Source of the DNA: Clarireedia homoeocarpa
Taxonomy: Eukaryota; Ascomycota; Leotiomycetes; Helotiales; Rutstroemiaceae
Assembly (NCBI GenBank): GCA_001465935.1
Contig: LNKV01000018.1
Span: 208,542-272,541, forward strand
Direction of reading: 5' to 3'
Length of the DNA: 64,000 nt
Shown: positions 1 to 11,846 of the stretch, in pieces
Layout of the letters: every line of letters starts with the position of its first letter
How positions within the stretch are numbered: the first letter of the stretch is position 1
The notes under the pieces: generated by a model
The model's input: only the letters and a program-made list of their open reading frames with translations
The model's database searches: none
Told to the model about the DNA's origin: nothing
Translations under genes and position numbers: made by a program

Positions 1-133
1 CACTATTGTGATTGTAAGCCAGGTTTTAGGACCGACGAAATCAATTTTGTTTCCAAAAGCGTGCTAGAAACCTAAAATGTTTCCTCGCTGGTAGGATATA
101 TGTCATTTTGTAATACAAATTTACGTTATATCA

Positions 134-1469
134 TTAATCATAGGAGGTGAAGACTCCGATCGGATATACGTCGAGGGGATTCTCGTCATCGTTTTCTTCC
201 ATGATATCCATCACTAGAGGCATATTAGCACTTTGGTAAGAATAGAGGAAATATATAGAGATCAAAAACAAGAGAAAAAAGCCAATACTACTCACAGTCC
301 TTCATATCCTGCCTCCCCCTCTGCGTCGCTCCCCATGCCAGCCTCGAACTAACCCTCACGCTCCTCAAATCCGGTAACCTGCCCGCGTCCACCGCATCGT
401 ACACCTTCCCGGCACTGATCTCCACCTCTGCGCCCGCTGTTCCACTGCAATCTAAATCTAATATCCGCAACGGGTGGCCTGTAGGAATACTCTGAAAAAG
501 CGCATTCGTGATAAAATCCGCCGATATGCGGAAAGCGATTAGCGAAGGGCAGCTCAAGAGAACATGATCAAGAGCACCACCACCAATCCGCGACATCGGA
601 TGTCGGATTGTGAGATGTTGCAAGCGTAAACCGATCGTTTCCAGAGTCGAGAGGAGCGCGAAACTATACACCATGCTGCAGTGCTGAATACTGAAGTGGG
701 TAAGTGCCGTAGGAACATTGCTAAGATGCGTGTGCAAGAAGTGATCGTCAACGCCGCCGGCTAGATGTAGAGCTTTGAGTTTTGGGGGCCAGGAATATGG
801 CTTTTTCTCGCGATTCTGCGCATCGCTGCTGGAGCTGCGGGGGAAGAAGAGGGTTTCGAGCTCGGTGAGGTTTTTGAGGGTTTGGAAGAGAAGGTCGTTG
901 GATATGGAGGCTGATATCAGGGACAGGTCAAGATGGCGGAGCTTTGTGCATTTGCTGAGTGCGGCGAAGGAGTTGATAGCGAAGGAGGCTTGGGGCGCCA
1001 CGAATTCTTCTATATTGCCTTTCAGACGGCCGAGAAGGCGCGCTGTGAGGGATTTGGAGGAGTTATGGACGAGCTCACCCATATCGAGGCGGCGGACTAG
1101 GACCGCGAGGTGGGATTGTCGGATGTGAGCATTTTTGGAGGGGCATACGGTTGTGACAAAGGAGTTGAAGTTGCCGCCTGTGAGATATGGTCGTTGGTAG
1201 AGGAGAGCAATGGAAGCGCTGTACCAGAGGCGGGAGACGAGTGTGCAGGCGTGGAAGGTGGATTGGTTGCTGGCGCGGATGGGGATGAAGGAGAGGATAT
1301 GAGAGATGATTTCGAGAGGGAGGCGGATTTCGCGAGATGGAGGTTTGAGGTAGCCCGCCTCGTCACGATATGAAGACTTTGAGACCATTTCAGGTTCTCT
1401 GGACCGTATTGATAGCTTCATGGGCTGTGACATCTCTACGTTCCAGTTGCTTTGTGCATCGAGCGCCAT
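134..1469 (-). CDS. F-box protein, two exons
   Basis: Probable substrate-recognition subunit of an SCF ubiquitin ligase. Exon 1 is 1469-296 and exon 2 is 213-134, giving 417 aa. The start is the ATG at 1469, which has A at -3 and G at +4; the frame is open further upstream but offers no ATG. An F-box lies at about residues 48-90, beginning LPLEIISHILSFI and followed by a conserved CTLVSRLWY segment. The rest is leucine-rich (LRHLDLS, LKALHLAGG, LQHLTIRHP) and looks like irregular leucine-rich repeats. Intron: GTGAGT donor at 295, TGCTAAT branch site and CTAG acceptor at 214, phase 1. Splicing replaces a stop two codons past the donor with a 26-residue acidic tail. The F-box call is firm; the substrate cannot be inferred. 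Confidence 0.8.
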
Positions 1470-1784
1470 GGTTGCGGGGTTGACTGTCAATTGTGTACTC
1501 TGAATGGATACAACTGTGTAGCTGATAAGACTACACTGCGAGTGATCGTTCACGGTTGAATTAAAGTATTTGCCATATTGTAGTGCTGCAGTTAGCAAAT
1601 CCCAAGTCCAGTTCAATGGTAGAATTAAAGATTATTTTGAGAATATCGTCATAGGGAAGCCTTGCCACAACAGATGTACCGACCCACGGAAATGTTCCGA
1701 ATGACTAAGGCTAATCAGCCCAGCACCTTCCTTGTCGAAATAATTTCCCAATTGCAGCAACCATTTCAGTCGACACAGACCAAA

Positions 1785-3178
1785 ATGGCGGGCACGAAAC
1801 GTCAACGATCGCCGTCCCCTTCGCGTCTTTACAGTAACAAATCTCGTGCGAAAGCATCAGTTGAAGCACGTGTCGATCCTATTTATGGCCAACGGAGCGC
1901 ACTCCCAGGTTTAGATCCAGATACATTGGATGGTGACGATGATGATCAAGATGGAGCGGATGCTTTGAATTACTTGAGAGCTGTCAGGTTAGTATTTCTG
2001 TCTTTTTACTGTGTCAATTCTTTCTTCGCTAGAGCTGTGCTGAATTTTTCTCTTTCAATTGCTAGGAAGTATCGCTAACATGAATTCTCACATCCAGACA
2101 AGAAGCAGAAGGCCTCCCACCTGTACTATGTGTGCCATCCGAGCCCGAAACCACAAACTCAACCAATGGATGCGATCGATCTATCTATGAAAACGGTATC
2201 GGGGATTTCAGAGGTTACTATGAAGACGGCGCATACTATGCAGCGCCTGAATTCGAAGCTGAAGACGAAGGAGGATTTGACGCCTACGAAGATGAAGACG
2301 GAGCACAAGATCCTCAGCTGGCATATTTCGATTCTATGCTAATGCGCTTTGAAACGCTGCGCCAACAATTACAGAGAACACCACCACCCGAACTCGTGCG
2401 AAAACTTGATGCAGATCACCCAATTCATTTGGGTAGACTAGACACGAAGAACAGTCGCTGGTGGAGATGGAAGATGCGAACGGTAGATCCGATGTCCGTC
2501 CAACTGGCGAGTATGAACAAGGCGACAGTGTTTAAATTACTCAGATTAGTTCTAGGAGGAACCCTTCTCAGCACAGGAAAAGAAGTCGATGCAAGAGTCA
2601 GTAGGTGGGTATGGGGTCTGCTGGGACGGCTACCAGATCGGGGTGAGTTGAACAGCGAAGAAGTCGGGATTATTAGAGAGCTAGGCAAAAAAGCGGTTTC
2701 GGTCGCGCGCGGGTTACGCGAAGACAAAGGGTTGGAAGAAGTCGGAAAAGAAGACCATGAAGAAGGCGATGCCGAGGCCGAGGCTGAGGTCGAAGAGCAG
2801 GTAGGCGACGTGGGAGATGGCGAAGTACTGGAGGATGACGACCAGCCCGCTGGAGAAACAACAAACGAAACCACTTCGGAAGATCTCTCCGAGCTCGCAG
2901 CCTATAAGGCCAGGGTTTTGGCCGATATCAGCGCAAATACAAATGCAAATGGAATTACAAATGCAGATGCAAGCGCCGACACACCAGGAATGGAAAAGAG
3001 CGCAGAAGCACAGCCTTCGTCCTTATCACAACCAACAGTAGGCGCCACTGCGTCTGCTGAGAGTGCAAAAGCCGTTAAGTGGAACACAAGAGCGACGGTC
3101 AATATGATAATTACTGTTGCGGGCGAACTCTATGGACAGCGGGATCTTTTGGAGTTTAGGGAAGTATGGGGTGAGTAG
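1785..3178 (+). CDS. Gemin2/Brr1-like (SIP1 family) snRNP assembly protein
   Basis: Member of the SIP1/Gemin2 family, which helps the SMN complex load Sm proteins on spliceosomal snRNAs. Exons 1785-1987 and 2098-3178 encode 427 aa. The intron has GTTAGT, a GCTAACA branch site and CAG. The joint restores ALNYLRAVRQEAEGLPPV, the conserved N-terminal stretch. The start ATG (AAAATGG context) opens an Arg/Ser-rich segment. Residues in the middle (HLGRLDTKNSRWWRW, then a helical LLRLVLGG...WVWGLLGRLP) match the Gemin2 core. An acidic Glu-rich low-complexity insert follows. The C-terminus (NMIITVAGELYGQRDLLEF) is the family's closing helix. A GTGAGT overlaps the last codons, so a further small 3' exon is possible. 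Family assignment is from memory of the pattern. Confidence 0.82.
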
Positions 3179-3750
3179 GCTCGTTCTTTTTATATCGGAG
3201 CTGGAGTATTGTGGGTGGGTGGGTAATTTTGATTCGGATGGGAGTGAATATTGATTTGGCTTTCGCTGTGGTGTGCAGCATTGGTAGTATGCTCCCGGGA
3301 CTTTTGTAAGTTGTGGAGTGGAATTCGTAGGTACTTGGCAGGTAACTCATTCTTCCCTTTATGCTATCACATTGGCTTTTTCGGTATTTCATTGGGGGAC
3401 TTTGGCTCCTATCTAATATTGCATGAATTGTTAGCTATAAAGAACTGTATCTTAACAATTTAATGTCAAGCCAGCAATATCGTGCTAGCCTGATTGACTA
3501 CCTATAGATCAATGAGAAAAAGGCAACAAATTGTGCTATGAAATCCAGTCATCGTTTAGTAAAGCATTTTTCATCCCAAAACACCCATTATCCAAAATGT
3601 GTTGTGTAGCAATCCAGATATGCCAAACCAATCGTAAACTCCCATGGTACAAATTCGCTTTAGATGGACAACTCGCACGTTCACATGATTCCCGTATGTC
3701 CCCTACACAGACAAAGAATTCGCAGTCCAACAACTGGCTTCCCATCAATT
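3179..3750. other. Intergenic, convergent 3' ends
   Basis: Lies between the Gemin2-like gene and the 3' end of the RNR inhibitor gene. No convincing coding frame was seen. An open stretch at 3251-3463 could only be reached by an unsupported extra intron. Confidence 0.5.
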
Positions 3751-4509
3751 CTACAATCCACCCATCTGCACTTCTTCGTCTGCCAATCTATAGTCCAGGA
3801 ACTCAGCATCTTCGAAATCCATATTTGCATTTTCGTCACCACCCAGACTAGTTCTCCCCGCTTGACCTTTTGAAGCCTTCCTCGTCCTTGGCACAGCGAT
3901 CTTTCTACCACCAAATCCGCCATCCATCAAAATCCTCGCATTCTCATCGCGCATTTCCTCACCCTCGCCATCATCAAGGAACCTCCTCTTCGCCGCGTTC
4001 CCCCTCCCATAACTCCCCACACTATCCACACTCCTCATACTGTCCTGACTATTTCCCCACCATTCCCCATCATCCTCCTCATCTCCATCCTCAATAACCT
4101 CCCCCCCATTACTATAATCCCACCCTTGTCCCTGCACAGCCAATCCTCCCGTTTTCATCAATCCACAAAAAGGTGTAAGTTCGCGCATTCCCGCTCGCGG
4201 CCGGGTGCCTCTGTATTTTGGTGTGATTGTAGAGGGGCTGTTGGGTGTAGTGGAGTCGGAGAATAGGGCAAAGCCAGAATACGGACTGCCTGTTTTGTAG
4301 CCTTCAGGGACGGATTTGCGGATGCGCATGCCGACGGAGAGGAGGGAGGATTGGATGGGGTGGGGAAGAGTTGGTTGAGTTGGTTGGGGGGCGACGGTGG
4401 TGGGGATGGAGGGCGAGAGCGAGGGGGAGAAGTAGTTTGTGATGGTCGATTGGGATTGCGAATGCGAACCGGCGTAAGGACGCTTGGCTTGGTGGATGTG
4501 AGGGGGCAT
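3751..4509 (-). CDS. Ribonucleotide reductase inhibitor (Spd1/Dif1/Sml1-type domain)
   Basis: Single-exon gene, 252 aa, starting at the ATG at 4509. Residues 53-80 (QSSLLSVGMRIRKSVPEGYK, then TGSPYSGF) match the RNR-inhibitor core shared by fungal Spd1/Dif1/Hug1-like proteins. Known members restrain ribonucleotide reductase or control the localisation of its small subunit, and so limit dNTP supply outside S phase. Residues 20-27 read QSTITNYF, which fits the PCNA-interacting (PIP) consensus Q-x-x-[ILM]-x-x-[FY]-[FY]. The rest is low-complexity and acidic, with a KRRF patch near 170 and an acidic tail. In fission yeast Spd1 is destroyed in a PCNA- and Cdt2-dependent way, so a PIP motif here is biologically sensible. 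Function is inferred from the core motif. Confidence 0.8.
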   Translation of the reverse strand: MPPHIHQAKRPYAGSHSQSQSTITNYFSPSLSPSIPTTVAPQPTQPTLPHPIQSSLLSVGMRIRKSVPEGYKTGSPYSGFALFSDSTTPNSPSTITPKYRGTRPRAGMRELTPFCGLMKTGGLAVQGQGWDYSNGGEVIEDGDEEDDGEWWGNSQDSMRSVDSVGSYGRGNAAKRRFLDDGEGEEMRDENARILMDGGFGGRKIAVPRTRKASKGQAGRTSLGGDENANMDFEDAEFLDYRLADEEVQMGGL

Positions 4510-5826
4510 AGTGCGGTTGTGACTTCAACGTTATCGATTGGAGATCCAGACAGTGGTTTGTGTATGCGGGGATGATTATGGTAGTTGTGTAATTGTGCAG
4601 GATGGGTTTGGTGAATGTGCAAATTGATGCAGTTGAATGGGTTCGATAGATTAAAAGGTAGACTGAAACAGCCTTGGGCACAGTCCAATAGCGGCAAAGG
4701 GGAACAGTTTGATAGAAGCAGACGTCGCAGAACCAAGAAATACAATCAATCAATGCTGTAAAGATGACGACAAATTGTGAATATAAATTTGTAATTAAAA
4801 TTGTGATAAAGAATGAACAGATGTGAATTATGAAAATTGAGGGGGTTGAGGAAATGAAAGGAAGAAACAAGAACCAGATCCGGAGATGATAAGCGCCAAA
4901 ACTGTGGCGCGATGTCGTGAATTAGTTCTATCGCGTTTAGTGGCTCTTGTTAGCGCGAACTACTCGAGGCTCTGTTTCACAAAACTTGAAACTTGAGAGT
5001 GTTACATAAGCAAACTGTTGTTCGGCCTCATAGTGAACTTCTCCGAGAAGAAAAAAAGCACAGCCTTGTATGTGGATAAGGATGCCAACTGATATCGACT
5101 ACGACTTGGGACCAACATCGATGTGCTGCAACAGAGTGCCGTGAATTATGGAGCGAACAATAGAACCATCCAGTGCTGCAAGTGAGGAGGATTCCGAAAG
5201 ATTCCGATACTACTTTTGCATAGCTTGCGGCTTCTATGGACTTGAGTCAGTTCATCGATAGGATACTGGCTACATCGGAGACTTTGGCCGTCTGCTCGGT
5301 GTTGCCCCGGATCGCTGCAGGCCTATTCGTACATCAGACCATCAGATGTACCTGTGTCACCGGGAGCTCTTCTTGGTAATTCTCCTGTAAATCTTGTACA
5401 GCTCAGCAACATGATGCACAGATAGAATGAATCCAAGGGTGGAAGGTATTCGAAGAGTCTTCGAGAACAAGAATGCATATCGACATCTACTTTAGTACGA
5501 AGCAAAGCAAAGCAAAGCATTGGTTAGCCGAGACCCAGTTTTCTATGTTGCACTGTGCTGTATCCTTGAAAGAAGCTTTGACCGTGTTACGAAGTAGAGA
5601 TAAGCGCACTGATGCCCCAGATGCACCAAAAATTTCCCCTCCTTTAACCCCTCCTAACCTTGTGGCCCACCTCCTGAATAATTCGCCTCTATACGCGCCT
5701 CCATACGCGCCTCCCTTACCTTTCGTACTCACACCTGCCCCTCTGCCCCTCTGCCCCTCTGCCAACAGAGCATCTGTCCCTTCGTAACCAAACAGCCACC
5801 CACGCGCACCCCCAAAGCTCCAAGCA
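4510..5826. other. Divergent intergenic region
   Basis: Promoter region between the RNR inhibitor gene (-) and the HAD hydrolase (+). It holds a TTTTGGCGC-type site (minus strand, 4893-4901), other GCG-rich words near 4905-4965, and a short CTGCCCCT tandem repeat at 5735-5763. No gene was recognised. Confidence 0.5.
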
Positions 5827-7373
5827 ATGTTGAGCAGGCCTTTTATCGGTCGAGTCACTCGAGTGAATAAAACTAGCCGCCGCAAGATATGGAATGATAA
5901 CACGCCTTGGATTACCAACGGGCCCACGTGGGGGTCGCGAAATAAGACGAATACCTCGACCTTTATCTCAAATCCAGTCAGAGCTCAACCGTGTTGTAGC
6001 CAACAAGGTTCCATATATTCGAGGACTTTCCCTTCCTCTTCTATTTCCTGCTCTTCGTCCTTCTCAAACCCTTACACATTCAAATCGAACTCAAACACAA
6101 TGGCACCAACTACTGCTTCTCGTCATTTCAACACTGCTACAGCTGCCACTCATACAAACCCTCCACCGGGCTTTGCCTTTGCTTTCGAGTATGTCCTTTC
6201 CGCTGCCCGGATCCCTTGATATATGCCCCCATTCTGACCTCCAGCAGTATTGATGGTGTACTTTTGAGATCTTCCTCCCCACTTCCAGGAGCATCTGAGG
6301 CTCTGAACCTTCTTCACTCAAACAATATCCCTTTTATTTTATTGACAAACGGAGGAGGCAAACATGAAAGCGCTCGTGTTGCAGAATTGAGCAAGAAGCT
6401 CAATGTTCCACTTACAGAGGAGAATTTTGTGCAATCACATACCCCCTTCAAACAACTAGTCGAAGGTTCTGACTCTACAGAATCTTTGAAGGACAAGACA
6501 GTTCTCGTCACCGGTGGAGATGGTGACGCATGCCGCAAGGTTGCTGAGCAGTGAGTCGCCTACTTTTTGAACCCAACTGCACACAAAATTAATTCATGAC
6601 ATAGATATGGCTTTAGCAAAGTCGTCACACCAGGTGACATCCTCATGGCCTACCCAACAATTTGGCCCTTCAACCAAATCTTCTCCGACTACTATCACAA
6701 AGCCACACGCCCACTCCCCCTCCCTGTTGACCTCAACAATCCCTCTCAATCCCTTAAGTTCGACGCCATAATGATTTTCAACGATCCTCGTGACTGGGCT
6801 CTCGACACCCAAGTCATCCTCGACCTCCTCCTCTCTGAAAAGGGCATCCTAGGAACCTATTCCGACAAAAATGGCGATGCCTCCCTCCCCAACAATGGCT
6901 GGCAACAAGACTCCCAACCCAAACTCTACTTCTCCAACCCCGATCTCTTCTGGGCCACCTCCCACCACATGCCCCGTCTCGGCCAAGGCGGTTTCCAAGC
7001 CTCCCTTGAAGGCGTCTGGAATGCCACCACCAACGGCGCTAAGCTCGAACGTACCGTCATCGGCAAGCCTCACTCTGCAACATACAAGTACGCCGAACGT
7101 GTACTTAATCGCTATCGCGCACATTTGCTCGGTACATCCACGAAGAAAGTCCCCCATCTGAAGAGAGTCTTCATGGTAGGCGATAACCCAGAATCGGACA
7201 TCAGAGGCGCGAACGAATTCGAGTCAGCGCACGGCACGGAGTGGACCTCGGTGTTGGTTAAGACGGGCGTTTACAGGAGTGGAACGGTGCCAGCGTATAA
7301 ACCGAAGGCGGTTGTGCCTGATGTTTTGGAGGCGGTTGAGTGGGCTTTGGAGAAGGAGGGGTGGGCTGTTTGA
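5827..7373 (+). CDS. HAD-IIA hydrolase, CECR5-like, probably mitochondrial
   Basis: Haloacid-dehalogenase superfamily phosphatase of the CECR5/YKR070W type. Exons 5827-6188, 6248-6550 and 6605-7373 give 477 aa. The first splice joint recreates FAFDIDGVLL (motif I, Asp121 and Asp123). Motif II is LLTNGGG. The C-terminal MVGDNPESDIRGAN is motif IV, binding Mg2+. Residues 1-20 (MLSRPFIGRVTRVNKTSRRK) are basic and hydroxylated with no acidic residues, like a mitochondrial presequence. A second in-frame ATG at 6100 has a stronger context (ACACAATGGC) and follows a CT-rich tract, so a 386-aa form is possible. I chose 5827 because the frame stays open and an in-frame stop lies just upstream. The substrate is unknown. 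Confidence 0.88.
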
Positions 7374-10300
7374 GGCTTGAACACTCTCGCATTGGGTCTT
7401 CTCTGAATCGCGGTGTGAAAAGGCATAACAAAAGTTCTAAAAAATTACTTCTACATTGGGAGAGGGTGGGCGTTCTGGAGATATAGATGCAAGACAGGAT
7501 GGATGGATGGCGTTTGAGGCTGAGTTTAGCTTTAGGTCATAGTTCTTTAAAGGGCCATGCGTGCATAGCACAGGGACATGGCATTGTCAGATCCAGAATA
7601 CACCACGCGAAGCTCGTATTTAGTCTGGGCGTAGCGCTACTTCATCCGTATGATACAAATACGTCAATCATAACCTTGACCTAATACCGTGAGGATACTT
7701 CATGACTGAATACATAATATATTTAAGCAAGATTCGGCCTTGCTAATGTGGTAATATTGTGCTCGTCTCGCCCACCGTGATATGGAAACTGAATGTGATC
7801 GATCTATCAGAATTTTCAAACTCTGATACGTAAGAATAAGATGAGAATAAGTGAATTAGACCCCCCACCAAAAAAAAAGCCTCTTTGCCATTTTACGCCA
7901 GATGAGCCGTAACGGGATGGGGAGTTTGTGGGATGGGTCGATTGTTGAGGTGGAGTAGTTTATGATGTGAGAGGAGATGAATGATATGAGATGAGAGTTT
8001 ATGGAGAGAGTCACTTGCAGATTATTGATAGCAATGGATCATTTATGACAACACTTACGACTTTCAACAACAAATAGAATGTTTTGTTTTGTTTTGTTTT
8101 GTTTTGTTATAGTAGAGCTCGGATCTCTATTCTGAATCTTAGTAAAGTATTGGAAACTATCCGCGTTGATATCTGCAAGTTCTACTCGTCTCGCTGGAAC
8201 TGTCAAGATTTTCACCTGCCAAGAAAACAATGACTGCAAGCGTTAATTCGTAGCAACGGTACCAAAGAGCTTATCTTTGTATAATAGAACCCCTCCCCTT
8301 GCCTTCTCCGTACATGTTTCATGCCCACGCCAAGTCCATATAGAATTCACTGAATCACACTGGGCGGGATTCCAACGTCCAGCCAGATGGTATAGTGAAT
8401 GAAGCAGTTTCTTAGATCTTTAGAGTATGTAATCGCTAATATCTATTATGTTCTTAGTTCTACGCAACTACACGTGACCCCTTTATGTATATAAGCCCTC
8501 GAGATCTTAGGATCTTCTTAGTTCTTTAGTTGTAAATTCTAAGGTCATTCAGCAACTTTATTAGTGGTCTCGTCACAATGGACAGCATTACGAACTAGAA
8601 GCATTGAATGTACATCCAGAGCCTTAAGCTTTTGGAAGTTAATCATCCAAGCTGACACGCTGCCAGCAACAGAACTATTGTTCCGCTGTCATTTTCCCCT
8701 TTAATTGTCATTTTCTCTTCGTCGTCCTCACTTCACTTTTCTCCTCTTCCCCCTTCTTCTCCTCCTGAAAAGCTACAAGATGCGTGATAATATCTCATTA
8801 TAAAAAAAAGAGAGCAAGCAAGTATCTGCTACTTCCCCACGCTGAAAATCCTATTATTGCAAAGAAGGGGTTGGATTTAGTGGCAGATGTAGAGGGACGG
8901 AGGTGAATATGAAGGTGACATTGAGTATGAGATTGTTGTTTCTAAACATGATAATGGATGCTTGGCTTATCGCAGTGGGAATCTAATATTTCTGTTAGTG
9001 TAAATAACGACATAGAGGGTAAGACGGTGTTGTAGGATGCGGTATTGATTAGAAAGATAGTATTTCAGGAGAGGAGGTTAGATCTGTATTGAAGACTGCT
9101 TGATCAGCGAATAGAGTTCTTTGCGATACTGCGAAACCAAAATATAAGCCAAGGTTGTCACTTCTCCAGAAGTGGCGTCACTTTTGGGTTTTCATAGATA
9201 CAATTAGGGAAGCCTTGTGATCTGTGAAGAGAGGAAAAGGGGGGTGATTTATATACAAGGCTGTGGGAATACATTGGGAGGCTTATAGCATACGCGAAAC
9301 GGTGTAAGCTAGAATTATTGGGGGTTGGGAAATGATTTACTTCACAAAGATTGAAGTTCATAGTCGTGAATTGTCATTCAGTGAGTGACACATGTAACGC
9401 GGTCGTCAGGTTCATGCTAGGCTGGAAGTATATAAATACGAGGCGTGTGCCGCAGGGCTCATAAATTTTGGGAGGGAAATCAGAAAAGAAGTTAGGATGG
9501 CTCATTGATAACAATTCAAGGCTTTAACGGCGTTCGGTAGAAGATTGCGCTGTCATCTTCACTCAAACCTCACACACTGCATAACCGGCTGGTTCAGCAT
9601 GAGTGGCGGCGGGCTTGATTGTTCCACCTCATGCACTAGATTTAGATCGCAGGGAGGATCACTACATCACCTAAGCCTGCAGTAAAGAAGGATTACCCAT
9701 CATGGCCCTTCCTACAAGAGATGAATCCAGTTAAGTATATACCCCCGCACTTGAACAATTTCGCGTTAACGAAGGGAACTCGAAAGTGAATAAACAATAA
9801 AAAAGATATGATTAGCCGAGAAAATCTGTCTATATGAATTCTCACATCTGCACAGCATTTTTAAAGAGAGGGTCAGAACCAAACATGCGAAGTGTCTGCA
9901 CACCGCAACCATGATCTCATTCAGTGCTAACTGAGAGACTTCGCGTTAGACACACGATTGAAATATGGAGTGAAAATGATTTTCAGCGAGGGTGGAATTT
10001 TGACAACGAGAGTGAAACGTCGGCAGCGGGTGAATGAACAGTATAATCACAACTACTGAGAGTACTAGAACTTTGACATTGTACAATGAGATTGACAGCA
10101 TGATCATATTTCCTCAAAACACAAGTTAACCTCAACTCTGGAATGACACTAGACATCCTGGTAGGCTTAGCATCTCCAACTCAAGTGGAGCGCAACTACC
10201 CCGTCTGGACCTTCCAATGCTCTCCTTGGAGAAGTGTAGTTCTTACTCATGCCCGGAATTCGGGGACAACTCAAAAGAGGTACCGGGGTCTGAAACTGGT

Positions 10301-11761
10301 GGAATTGATGACAAACGAGAATATAAATACTCTGGTCTCACAATTCTCACAATTTGAGCGCAAACAATGAGATCCTTCCAGCTCTCAAATAAGTGCTAAC
10401 CAGGTAGTTATAAATACTTGAATTGTTGTTGGCCACGAACTCAGCTCCTTGACAATCTATGACCAGCATTATTCATCAGAGCATTAGCTCTGGAGTGGAA
10501 ATAGAGGTCAAATTGCAGTAACTGTGATGCTTCCATAAACAGCAGTGAAAGTTACAGAGCCGACAGTATTTTGGGGGAGATTACAATCATGCGATGCGCT
10601 GCACTTGCAATGCCACATTTTAAATACCCAATCCTTTTCTGACAATATGCGACCAAAGACTCCATCGACTAAGAAGAAATGCGGTTTACATGCCGATTAT
10701 TAAGTGAGTAGCTTATTCCGAATGCCGAATGCCGAATGCACCGATGCCAGATCTGCCAGCTGCCACAGAAGGTTCGCATCGCATTGGAAGCAGGACTCTA
10801 TGTCCAATATCTAATTCTGGAAAGGGAGTTCTACCAACCATAATGCTATTCCGACTCTCCATATACCACTTCCTGGACCGCCTCCCCCGCTCTTATTTCC
10901 TATAGAGTGCGTCGTGAACAGTGATGGGACTAGTATTTTCAGTATTTTGTATAAGTCCCACTATAGTGAGACGTATTAGATTCTTGAGGATATACCACTG
11001 CTGTTAGTATTGGATTCTATACTACCAGCAGTTGCAGTTGAAATACCCTTAATATTAGCTATATACAGTATACTGAAACATAGTCTTTTTTGGTTTCGAA
11101 AGTAGAAAGGCAAGTAGTTGTATTCCCCATTATTGCTATATTCTTGACGGATATAGCCCCTGATTATATTAATTGACTTACGCCGACGATCCATATATAA
11201 ATAAGTATACTACCTACCTTGCTACCCCTACCGTAGGTTCATTCGAGCCATAGTGGATAGAATCAACCTAGTAGGATCTCTTTCCGAATCTCTCTGAAAT
11301 GGTATTGGATCTACTCTCCATTACTCTTGCAGATCGACATGATCGGCTCACGCTATCAACAGTAGAAGTGCTGGGATGCTTAAAGTCTTGGATGGGGATT
11401 GGCCAGTAGATTGATAAGGATATACAATAATAGGATCTCTGAACGCCTCTTACTAGAAGAGGTAATGTTGAGAAATAGTGGGGTATTCCTGGGCGCTGGT
11501 GGCTCACTTTTGACCCAGTATTTCAGTATATCCTCAATATTACTCAGTTTGGCCAATACGTACGGAGGTATGTAGTACTGACGGTTCTAAGTACGTACGT
11601 AATTAGTATGCCCTTGAAACCAGCCATCGCAATACGGCCGTACACTGCTCTCATCACTGGGCGTGAATACTTTATTCCAACTGCATTGTGATCCCAAGCA
11701 AACCATCAGTCCAGCCAGCATTCTAGTACTTATCCCGCAGCCACGCATTCGAGCAATTGTT
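7374..11761. other. Gene-poor AT-rich region
   Basis: No coding frame was convincing on either strand. It contains a (GTTTT)n tract at 8081-8108, a triple GCCGAAT repeat near 10721-10739, and short open frames at 10976-11194 and 11268-11507 (minus) that may be transposon debris. A stretch at about 8400-8580 has a LTR-like look (ATATAAG, later AT-rich leader) but no partner was found. Confidence 0.45.
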
Positions 11762-11846
11762 TACTATCCCCCCCTTAAACAAATATTTTTTTTCTTCTAA
11801 GTATTACCACTATAAGTTTTAACGGTTGTTCAGGGGGGAGATAGTA
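11762..11846. mobile_element. 85-bp inverted-repeat element, copy A (MITE-like)
   Basis: Begins TACTATCCCCC and ends GGGGGGAGATAGTA. The two ends are imperfect inverted repeats of about 20 bp around an AT-rich centre. ATTGT lies next to both ends, offset by one base on the left, and could be a target-site duplication. A second copy of identical length lies at 43411-43495. No coding capacity. Confidence 0.6.

Noticed and set aside
3170..3463. Extra 3' exon for the Gemin2-like gene
   Set aside because: A GTGAGT donor and a TGTGCAG acceptor exist, but the added sequence (hydrophobic, Cys-rich) does not resemble the family, which ends near the GQRDLLEF segment.
10959..10979. Near match to the bacteriophage T7 promoter (reverse orientation)
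   Set aside because: CACTATAGTGAGACGTATTA differs from the T7 core at two positions, lacks the GGG start, and sits in ordinary AT-rich fungal DNA. No vector sequence surrounds it, so chance is the better explanation.
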